NCBI GenBank assembly: GCA_965215535.1
Contig: OZ244063.1
Coordinates: forward strand, 2,728,001 to 2,792,000
DNA from: Bin94 sp965215535
Lineage (GTDB): Bacteria; Gemmatimonadota; Gemmatimonadetes; Longimicrobiales; Gaopeijiaceae
DNA: 64,000 bases
Direction: 5' to 3'
Shown one piece after another: positions 53,518 through 61,212 of this stretch. Position 1 is the stretch's first letter. The number at the start of each line of letters is the position of its first letter. Under the pieces are notes generated by a model. That model saw only the letters and a program-made list of their open reading frames with translations. It did no database searches and was not told the DNA's origin. The translations under genes and the position numbers were made by a program.

Positions 53518-54870
53518 ATGCCGCCTCTGACCAGGGCCTCGCAGGCTCCGGCCCCGAAGATGAAGACGATATCCTCTGTCCTTGCCACGTCCCTGGCTTC
53601 CCTGGCCTGGCTCTGGGTTCCGGCGGCCGCGCAGCAATCCGCCTGGCGCTGCCCCGATCCGGGTGCGCTCATCGGCGATCTTGAGGGCGAGATCGCGCAT
53701 GTCCGCTTTCTTGCCGACGATCTGCTGGAGGGTCGCGCCGTGACAACGCGGGGCGAGCGGTGTGCGGGCGACTATATCGCCGCACAATTCCGGGCGATCG
53801 GGTTGGAGCCTGCGGCTGCCGACGGCAGTTGGTTCCAGAGTTGGACGATCGATTCCGATACCCCGCATGGGGGAGTGGTTCAGGGCGAGGCCCGCAATGT
53901 GATTGCAGCGCTGCGCGGCACCGCTTCCGCACCCCGCCGGACGGTTGTGATCGGGGCCCACTACGATCACCTCGGATTTGGCGGCTTCGGATCGCGTTCG
54001 CCCGATGCCACCGGATCGGTCCACAATGGCGCCGACGACAATGCCTCGGGAACGGCGGTCCTGATTGAGGCCGCGCGCCTGCTCGCGTCTGGTCCCCCCC
54101 TGGCGCAGGACATTCTTTTCGTGGCCTTCACCGGCGAGGAGCGCGGGCTCTGGGGTTCGGCCGCATACGTTCGTGCGCCGGCGGCTCCGCTCGAACACAC
54201 CATCGCCATGCTCAACCTGGATATGGTGGGGCGCGTTCGCGACGACCTGCTGACGGTGCTGGGAACCGGAACCGCCGAAGAGTGGCCCGAGCTTTTGGAG
54301 CGCGCCAATGAACGCATCGCCGCCCCGTTCGAGCTGCGCCTCAACAGCGATGGCTTCGGCGCCTCGGATCATGCATCGTTCCATGCGCGGGGGATTCCGG
54401 TTCTGCACTTCTTCTCCAACACGCACCCCGACTATCACCGGGTGGAGGATGACTGGAATCTGGTCAATGCGGAGGGCATGACGCGCGTGACCCAACTGGT
54501 TGCGGCGGTGACGCGCGAGATCGTGCCGGCGACGGGCATGGCCGCGCTGACGCCGGTGACGGGGGCGGACAATCCGCATGGCGACGCTTCGTCGATGCGC
54601 AGCGGGTTCCGGGTGCGCATGGGAACCCTTCCCGACTATTCGCGCGAATCGGGCGGAATGGCGATCACTGCGGTGCGCGCCGGAAGCCCTGCCGAAAAGG
54701 CCGGCATTGAGGGCGGCGACATTATTGTGATGGTCGGATCGCACGAGATCGACACCGTGTACGACTACATGGCCGCACTCAATGAGTTCGATCCGGGCGA
54801 TGAGGTGGATGTCACGGTGATACGGGGCGAAGAAACGCTGACGATGCGGGTGGTGTTGGGCAGTCCATGA
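53518..54870 (+). CDS. Secreted M28-family aminopeptidase with C-terminal PDZ domain
   Basis: 450 residues. Signal peptide at the N-terminus, ending about 39 (WLWVPAAAQQ); an in-frame ATG at 53560 is an alternative start that still keeps it. The M28 zinc site: H148 in VIGAHYDHLG, D173 in NGADDNASGT, E207/E208 in FTGEERGLWGS, D235 in LNLDMVG, and a later His in DYHRVEDDW. A PDZ domain covers about 360-450 (GMAITAVRAGSPAEKAGIEGG). It would cleave amino acids from peptides in the periplasm. The dispersed repeat begins nine bases after the stop. Confidence 0.87.
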   Translation: MPPLTRASQAPAPKMKTISSVLATSLASLAWLWVPAAAQQSAWRCPDPGALIGDLEGEIAHVRFLADDLLEGRAVTTRGERCAGDYIAAQFRAIGLEPAAADGSWFQSWTIDSDTPHGGVVQGEARNVIAALRGTASAPRRTVVIGAHYDHLGFGGFGSRSPDATGSVHNGADDNASGTAVLIEAARLLASGPPLAQDILFVAFTGEERGLWGSAAYVRAPAAPLEHTIAMLNLDMVGRVRDDLLTVLGTGTAEEWPELLERANERIAAPFELRLNSDGFGASDHASFHARGIPVLHFFSNTHPDYHRVEDDWNLVNAEGMTRVTQLVAAVTREIVPATGMAALTPVTGADNPHGDASSMRSGFRVRMGTLPDYSRESGGMAITAVRAGSPAEKAGIEGGDIIVMVGSHEIDTVYDYMAALNEFDPGDEVDVTVIRGEETLTMRVVLGSP

Positions 54871-55274
54871 GCCGTGGTGAGCGGCATTCGCGATGCGCTG
54901 CGTCCGCACCGGTTCGCTGCGCTCTGCGTTGCTCCCTTTCCCCATAGCCGGACAGGGAAGCCCCCGGGGTCTGCGCGGGCTTTGTCGCGGCCCCGCCAGC
55001 CCGGATTTTCATCACTCCTGGTGCACGTCTGCACATGATGCAAGGCTGCCCCGGCCTCGATTGCGACCCTCCGTCAACTTGCGAAGCGGCCTGAACCCTC
55101 GCAATATTCAATCTTTGCGCAACTCCTGCACAGGAACGCAGGCGGGGAAGCCCGTGAACGAATATCGGGTGGCGCTGCGCCCTCTGCGCGGAGCCGAAGC
55201 GCTCCCGGGGCCGGAGATGATCCGTGGACGGCCGGGCCGTGAGCCGCGAATCGTCCATGGATATAACGGATTGA
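54871..55274. other. Intergenic region with dispersed repeat and no gene
   Basis: 404 bases. The first 80 bases hold repeat copy B. The rest (54951-55274) has no supportable gene, tRNA or hairpin terminator. Its GC-rich start changes to a mixed composition near the DUF1592 start, where a promoter should lie. Confidence 0.55.
54879..54950 (+). repeat. Dispersed intergenic repeat, copy B
   Basis: About 72 bases from GAGCGGCATTCGCG to CATAGCCG, nine bases after the M28 stop. It matches copy A and copy C in the same orientation. Similarity to copy C extends left over the last codons and stop of both genes (GGCAGTCC(A/G)TGA). Confidence 0.65.
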
Positions 55275-57767
55275 ATGGCAATGACGAAACTCGCTTCCGC
55301 ACTCCTGGTCGCGCTGGCAGTTCCGGCGGCGCTGATTTCGGTGCAGGGCGCCATGCGTCCGCCTCCCCAAGATTCGCGCCCGCCCGCGCGCTTGTCGGCC
55401 ACGGCGGACGATCCGGCGCACACCCTGCCGCGCGCGCCCCTTTTCAATGCCGATTTCAACCCCGATCTGGTGGCCGACTACTGCGTTCGCTGTCACAATG
55501 AGCGCCGCCTTCTGGGCAATCTTTCGCTGGAGGACTTCGACCCCGCCAACCCCGTGGCCGATCCCCGCACGGCCGAGAGGATGATTCGCAAGCTGCGCGC
55601 CGGAATGATGCCCCCACCCGGCGCCCGGCGTCCCCCCGATGCCGAGGTCACGGCCTTTGTCATGGCCATGGAAGAGCAGATTGATGCGGCCGCCGCCCGA
55701 ACTCCCAATCCCGGCAGCCGCAGCTTTCAGCGACTCAACCGGGCCGAGTACGAAGCCGCCATTCGCGACCTTCTGGGCATTGAGATCGACGCATCGGCCT
55801 ATCTGCCCAACGAGACGGTCAGCGCCGGCTTCGACAACATCGCCGATGTCCAGAATCTCTCGGCCACCCTCCTCGAATCGTATCTGACGGCGGCCAGCGA
55901 AATCAGCCGGCTTGCCCTGGGCGATCCCCAGGCAACCCCCTCCGAGGCCACCTACGAGGTGTCGCGCTACGCCGAGCAGCGCGAACATGTGCCCGGCGCG
56001 CCCTTCGGCACCCGCGGCGGCATTTCGGTCGTTCACAACTTTGTGGCCGATGGCGACTATTTCTTCCGGCTCGCCTTCCAGCACGAATCGACCGGAAACT
56101 TCTTCGGCCAGACCGCTCCCTTTGACGAGGCGGTCGATCTGTCGATCGATGGCGTGCGCGTGGCGCTGATTCCGCTCGATCGCTGGATGCACCGTCAGGA
56201 TCCGGGGGGCGTCGAGGTGGTGACGGAGCGCATTCCGGTGACTGCCGGTCCGCACCGCATCTCGGCCGCCTTTATCCGCATGGCCGAAGGGCCGCTCGAG
56301 GATCTGACCTCGCCCCACGCCTGGTCGCTGGCCGACAAGAAGATCGGCTACTCCTACGGGATTACCGGCCTTCCCCATCTGCGCGATCTCACGATCGGGG
56401 GCCCTTACGACGTGACCGGGGTGGCGCCCACGCCCGCGTGGGAGCGCTTGGCGAGCTGCCGTCCCGAAGGCGCGACCGAGGAAGCCGCCTGCGCGCGCCG
56501 CATCATCGGCGACCTGGCCACGCGCGCATTTCGGCGGCCGGTGGATGAGGCCGAGATCGAGGCGCTGGCCGAGCTCTACGCGGAGGGAGCCGTCGAGGGG
56601 GGCTTCCGGATCGGGGTGCGGACCGCGCTGCAGGCAATTCTGGCAAGTCCCGACTTCATCTTCCGCTTCGAGTCGACCGAAGGGGCCACAGAGCCTGCGG
56701 GGGTGCGACCCCTGAGCGATCTGGCGCTGGCGTCGCGTCTGTCCTTCTTCCTCTGGGGCGCGCTCCCCGATGCCGAACTTGTCGATGTGGCCACCCGGGG
56801 CGAGCTCTCGAATGCGGCTGGCCTCGAAGCCCAGCTTGCGCGGATGCTGCACGACCCCCGGTCCAGCGCTCTGGGCGAACGCTTTGCGGCCCAGTGGCTG
56901 CGGCTTCAGGATCTGGACAGGGTGCACCCGGATGCGCTGCGCTTCCCCGATTTCCACGAGCAGTTGAAGAGCGATATGCGGAGCGAGACCGTGGCTCTCT
57001 TCAATGCCATGGTTGCGGACGGCGGAACTCTGCAGGATCTGCTGACCGCCGACCACTCCTGGATGAATGAGCGGCTGGCCCGCCACTACGGAATTCCGGG
57101 CGTCGTCGGCAATCACTTCCGCCGGGTGGAGTACACCGACGACCATCGCCGCGGCCTGCTCGGCCACGCCAGCATCCTCACCCTGACCTCGCACGCCAAC
57201 CGCACCTCGCCGGTTCTGCGCGGAAAGTGGGTGATGGAGGTGCTCCTGGGTACGCCGCCGCCACCGCCGCCGCCCGATGTTCCCGAGCTTGACGCCACCG
57301 CCGAGGCCGCCGAAGGCCGCTTCCTTACAGTGCGCGAGCGTCTCGAGATGCACCGCGACAATCCGGCGTGCAACTCCTGCCACCGCATGATCGACCCGAT
57401 CGGCGTTGCGCTCGAGAGCTACGATGTGACCGGAAGCTGGCGGGTGCGCGATTCAGGGGTCCCCGTCGAAACGCTGGGCGAGCTCTACGACGGCACCCCG
57501 CTGGCGGGCCCGGGGGATCTGCGCTCTGCACTGCTCGGCCGCCCGGAATCGCTCGTGCGCTCCTTTACCGAAAATCTGATGGCCTATGCGCTGGGCCGCA
57601 GAATCGAGCACTCCGACATGCCCGCAGTCCGCAGCGTTGCGCGCGCCGCCGCCGCAGACGACTACCGCCTGACCGCTTTTGTGCGCGCGGTCGCCCTGAG
57701 CGATCCCTTCCGCCTGACAGGAAGCGCTGCGGTGGTGCAAGACGCCCTCCCTGACCCGACCCCCTGA
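55275..57767 (+). CDS. DUF1592/DUF1588-type secreted cytochrome-like protein, cassette 1
   Basis: 830 residues. Signal peptide (ASALLVALAVPAALISVQG, about 7-25). A c-type haem site CVRCH at 70-74 (DYCVRCHNERRLLGN) marks a DUF1587/PSCyt1-type domain. Then DUF1592 and DUF1588 (WGALPDAELVDVA, AAQWLRLQDLDRVHP, TSHANRTSPVLRGKWVMEVL, PPPPPPPDVPEL) and DUF1585 with a second haem site (CNSCHRMIDPIG, near 700). These proteins belong to a family paired with DUF1552 partners and thought to serve extracellular electron transfer or breakdown of complex polymers, but no function is proven. The following gene is a DUF1552 protein. Confidence 0.88.
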   Translation: MAMTKLASALLVALAVPAALISVQGAMRPPPQDSRPPARLSATADDPAHTLPRAPLFNADFNPDLVADYCVRCHNERRLLGNLSLEDFDPANPVADPRTAERMIRKLRAGMMPPPGARRPPDAEVTAFVMAMEEQIDAAAARTPNPGSRSFQRLNRAEYEAAIRDLLGIEIDASAYLPNETVSAGFDNIADVQNLSATLLESYLTAASEISRLALGDPQATPSEATYEVSRYAEQREHVPGAPFGTRGGISVVHNFVADGDYFFRLAFQHESTGNFFGQTAPFDEAVDLSIDGVRVALIPLDRWMHRQDPGGVEVVTERIPVTAGPHRISAAFIRMAEGPLEDLTSPHAWSLADKKIGYSYGITGLPHLRDLTIGGPYDVTGVAPTPAWERLASCRPEGATEEAACARRIIGDLATRAFRRPVDEAEIEALAELYAEGAVEGGFRIGVRTALQAILASPDFIFRFESTEGATEPAGVRPLSDLALASRLSFFLWGALPDAELVDVATRGELSNAAGLEAQLARMLHDPRSSALGERFAAQWLRLQDLDRVHPDALRFPDFHEQLKSDMRSETVALFNAMVADGGTLQDLLTADHSWMNERLARHYGIPGVVGNHFRRVEYTDDHRRGLLGHASILTLTSHANRTSPVLRGKWVMEVLLGTPPPPPPPDVPELDATAEAAEGRFLTVRERLEMHRDNPACNSCHRMIDPIGVALESYDVTGSWRVRDSGVPVETLGELYDGTPLAGPGDLRSALLGRPESLVRSFTENLMAYALGRRIEHSDMPAVRSVARAAAADDYRLTAFVRAVALSDPFRLTGSAAVVQDALPDPTP

Positions 57768-57878
57768 CGCTTTCTCCCCTCCGCTGGCAAAAATCCGTAC
57801 AGATCCCGAAAGAATCCCGCATAAATCCCGAATTTCACCCTCACGAGCCCGATCCACCCGAACAATGAGCGAACAACG

Positions 57879-59261
57879 ATGAAGCACATCACCGGAATGG
57901 CCATTCCCCGGCGCATCTTTCTGCGCGGAGTGGGCGCCTCGATTTCGCTTCCCTTTCTGGATGCCATGATTCCAGCCGGTCGCGGCCTGAGCGCCGGAGC
58001 CGACGGACCGACGCGGCTGGTGGCGATCGAGATGGTTCACGGAGCGGCGGGCAGCAACGACTGGGGTCGGACGCAGAACTTCTGGTCGCCGGCGCAGACG
58101 GGCCGCGCCTTCGATCTCACGCCGAGCGCGCTGAGCCCCCTGGAGCCCTGGCGCGACTACCTCACCATTGTCAGCGACACCGATGTGGAGCCCGCCGAGG
58201 CAAAGCGGCCGAAGGAGATCGGAGGCGACCACTTCCGCTCCAGCGCCACCTTCCTCACCCAGGCGCACCCGCGCCAGACCGAGGGGTCGGACATCTTCGT
58301 CGGCGAGTCGCTGGATCAGATCTTCGCCAAACGCTTCGGGCAGGACACGCCAATTCCCTCCATGCAGCTCTGCATCGAGAATGTGGATCAGTCGGGTGGC
58401 TGCGCCTATGGCTATGCCTGCGTCTATACCGACACCATCAGTTGGGCCTCCCCGACCGAGCCGCTGCCGATGGTGCGCGATCCCAGGGTCGCCTTCGACC
58501 AGCTCTTCGGCGCCGGGGGCAGTCCGCAGCAACGCGCCGCGCGCCGCCGGGTCAACAGCAGCATTCTGGACTTCATTACCGACCGGGTGGCCGAGCTCAA
58601 GCGCGAGCTGGGGGCCTCTGATCTGATCCGTCTCGACCGCTACCTGGAGCATGTGCGCGAGCTGGAGCGGCGCATCCAGAGAGTCGAGGCCCGCAATGCA
58701 AGCGGCGAGGCGCGCGCGCTCCCCGAGGCTCCTGCCGGCGTGCCCGATTCCTTCCGCGAGCACGTTCAGCTCATGTTCGACCTCCAGGCGCTGGCCTTCG
58801 CGTCGGATGTCACCCGGATCTTCTCCTTCAAAATGGGGCGCGACTCCTCGGCCCGGATCTTTCCCGAGAGCGGAATCGACAAGCCCTTCCACCCGGCTTC
58901 GCACCATGGCGGCAACGAGGACAACATTGCCGATTTTGCCGCAATCAATCGCTACCATGTGGGAATGCTGCCCTACTTTTTCGAGCAGCTTTCCGGAATC
59001 ATGGAGGGCGATGCGCACCTTCTGGATCGCACCATGATCCTCTACGGTTCGCCGATGGGCGACCCGAATGTGCACAATCACAAGCGCTGTCCGCTCTTTG
59101 TGGCCGGGGGCGCGAATGGCGGACTCGAGGGCAATCTTCATCTGCGCGCTGCGCCGGGAACCCCCATGGCCAATGTCATGTTGAGCCTTGCGCACAAGCT
59201 GGGCCTGGACGACATGAAGAGCTTCGGCAACAGCACTTCGGATTTCTCGCTGACGGTCTAA
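57879..59261 (+). CDS. DUF1552-family exported protein, cassette 1
   Basis: 460 residues. The N-terminus (MAIPRRIFLRGVGASISLPFLDA) is a twin-arginine-like signal. The family body contains MVHGAAGSNDWGR, FWSPAQTGRAFDLTPSALSP, DFITDRVAELKRELG and FKMGRDSSARIFPESG. DUF1552 proteins are exported and found next to DUF1592 partners; their activity is unknown. A short frame ATG AGC GAA CAA CGA TGA (57865-57882) precedes and overlaps the start, which is a possible leader. Confidence 0.87.
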   Translation: MKHITGMAIPRRIFLRGVGASISLPFLDAMIPAGRGLSAGADGPTRLVAIEMVHGAAGSNDWGRTQNFWSPAQTGRAFDLTPSALSPLEPWRDYLTIVSDTDVEPAEAKRPKEIGGDHFRSSATFLTQAHPRQTEGSDIFVGESLDQIFAKRFGQDTPIPSMQLCIENVDQSGGCAYGYACVYTDTISWASPTEPLPMVRDPRVAFDQLFGAGGSPQQRAARRRVNSSILDFITDRVAELKRELGASDLIRLDRYLEHVRELERRIQRVEARNASGEARALPEAPAGVPDSFREHVQLMFDLQALAFASDVTRIFSFKMGRDSSARIFPESGIDKPFHPASHHGGNEDNIADFAAINRYHVGMLPYFFEQLSGIMEGDAHLLDRTMILYGSPMGDPNVHNHKRCPLFVAGGANGGLEGNLHLRAAPGTPMANVMLSLAHKLGLDDMKSFGNSTSDFSLTV

Positions 59262-59274
59262 AAGAGAGAGCACA

Positions 59275-61212
59275 ATGCCAATGCCGCGCCCCGGATCTTC
59301 GTTTGCATGGTTGTGCATGCCCGTCTGCACAGGGCACAGGGGGGTGACTGGTTGGCCATTGCGGCAGCGATTGTGCAAAGTTGCGGCTGCAATTGCAATC
59401 GCGGCCTGGGTGCAGATTGGGGCTGCGGCAGAGCCGAACGCCCCTGCAACAGGCGAAGTGGGAAGATCCTGCGATTGGGAGGCTTCCTGCGCACTGCCGC
59501 GACTGTATGCGCCTGCATCATCCCCGCTGGCCGATGCCGCCATGCACAACGACGAAGCCGCGGTGCGCGCGCTGCTCGCGGGTGGCGCCGATCCCGACGA
59601 GGCGCAGGGCGATGGCATGACGGCGCTGCACTGGGCGGCCTTCAACCGCAACGCCGATCTTGTGCAACTGCTGCTCGAGGCCGGAGCCGGGGTCGAGGCC
59701 GGAACCCGGATCGGGCACTATACGCCGCTGCACCTGGCAGCCCGGGCGGGGGCGGGCGAGATCGTGGAGATGCTTCTCGGGGCGGGGGCCGAGCCGGAGC
59801 GGGCGATTCTGGTGGGCGGCGGCGCCAGACCCCTTCACTTTGCGGCTGAGGCGGGCGATGTAGAGACGATCGCGGCGCTGCTCGCCGCAGGCGCCGATGT
59901 CAATGCACCCGAGGAGGCGTGGGGGCAGACGCCGCTGATCTTCGCCGCCGCCCGGGGCCGGACCGATGCGGTGCGGGCGCTTATGCAGGCGGGGGCCGAT
60001 CCGGCGACGCACAGTCGGGTCATGGATGTGGCGGCGCGCGCGGTGGCCGACCGGGTCGAGCGCTCCGAACGCAACCGGCGCCTGCGCGAGGGCCTGCCCT
60101 GGGGGCCCGATGTGGCGGCCGCTGTCCGGCGCGAACACGACGAGGCGCAGCGGCGCGCCCTGGCCGAGGCTGTATCGGCGGCCGAAGCCGAGGTGCGCAT
60201 GATCGAGGAACCCGAACCGCTCTCGTACGGAGAGCTGGTTGGGGGGCACGGAGGGCTGACCGCGCTTCTGCACGCCGTGCGCGAGGGTCACGGCGAAACT
60301 GCACTGGCACTTCTTGAGGGGGGAGCCGGGATCGACCGGGCCAGCCTGGGCGATGGCACCACTCCGATCCTGATGGCCACAATCAATGGTCACTTCGATC
60401 TCGCCATGCGCCTCCTGGAGCTGGGGGCCGACCCCGCGCTTGCAAGCCATGCGGGCACCACCCCTCTCTTTGCGGCGATCAATACGCACTGGGCCCCCAA
60501 GTCGCGCTATCCGCAACAACATGTCTACATGCAGCAGACCCACAGCTATCTGGAGGTCATGCAGAAGCTGCTCGCCGCGGGCGCCGACCCGAATGCGCGT
60601 CTGCAGCGTCACCTCTGGTTCATGTCGTACAACTTCGACCTCTTGCAGATCGACACCCGGGGCGCCACCCCCTTCTGGCGCGCGGCCTATGCGCTCGATG
60701 TCGAAGCCATGAGGCTGCTGGTTGCGCATGGCGCCGATCCCGGCATTCCCACCGAACGGGTTCCCGAGCGGCGCTTCGGCCGCGGCGATGTTGCCGAAGA
60801 ACCTGATCCCTCCGGCCTGCCCCCCATTCCCGTCGGAGGCCCGGCCGTGTATCCGATTCATGCGGCTGCGGGGGTGGGCTACGGCCAGGGATTTGCTGCC
60901 AATGCGCACCGGCACGTTCCCGATGGCTGGGTGGCGGCGGTTCGCCATCTGGTCGAGGAGCTGGGTGCCGATGTCAATGCGCGCGACCACGAGGGGTACA
61001 GTCCTCTGCATCATGCGGCGGCGCGCGGCGACAACGAACTGATCCTCTATCTGGTCGGGCAGGGTGCCGATGTCACACTGGTCAGCCGCGCCGGACAGAC
61101 CACCGTGGATATGGCGAATGGTCCGGTGCAGAGAATTCAGCCCTTTCCCCATACCATTGCACTCCTGGAGGAGCTGGGCGCGGTGAACAATCACAACTGC
61201 GTATCGTGCTGA
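59275..61212 (+). CDS. Ankyrin-repeat secreted protein
   Basis: 645 residues. An N-terminal hydrophobic segment (AAAIAIAAWVQIGAAAEP, about 37-53) acts as a signal peptide, and an AGAGAG-type Shine-Dalgarno supports the ATG. From about 75 there are at least nine ankyrin repeats, e.g. GMTALHWAAFNRNADLVQLL, HYTPLHLAARAGAGEIVEML, GQTPLIFAAARGRTDAVRAL and GYSPLHHAAARGDNELILYL. It is probably periplasmic or surface-located and would bind proteins. It lies between the two DUF1592/DUF1552 cassettes; its stop overlaps the start of the next DUF1592 gene by seven bases. Confidence 0.85.
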   Translation: MPMPRPGSSFAWLCMPVCTGHRGVTGWPLRQRLCKVAAAIAIAAWVQIGAAAEPNAPATGEVGRSCDWEASCALPRLYAPASSPLADAAMHNDEAAVRALLAGGADPDEAQGDGMTALHWAAFNRNADLVQLLLEAGAGVEAGTRIGHYTPLHLAARAGAGEIVEMLLGAGAEPERAILVGGGARPLHFAAEAGDVETIAALLAAGADVNAPEEAWGQTPLIFAAARGRTDAVRALMQAGADPATHSRVMDVAARAVADRVERSERNRRLREGLPWGPDVAAAVRREHDEAQRRALAEAVSAAEAEVRMIEEPEPLSYGELVGGHGGLTALLHAVREGHGETALALLEGGAGIDRASLGDGTTPILMATINGHFDLAMRLLELGADPALASHAGTTPLFAAINTHWAPKSRYPQQHVYMQQTHSYLEVMQKLLAAGADPNARLQRHLWFMSYNFDLLQIDTRGATPFWRAAYALDVEAMRLLVAHGADPGIPTERVPERRFGRGDVAEEPDPSGLPPIPVGGPAVYPIHAAAGVGYGQGFAANAHRHVPDGWVAAVRHLVEELGADVNARDHEGYSPLHHAAARGDNELILYLVGQGADVTLVSRAGQTTVDMANGPVQRIQPFPHTIALLEELGAVNNHNCVSC

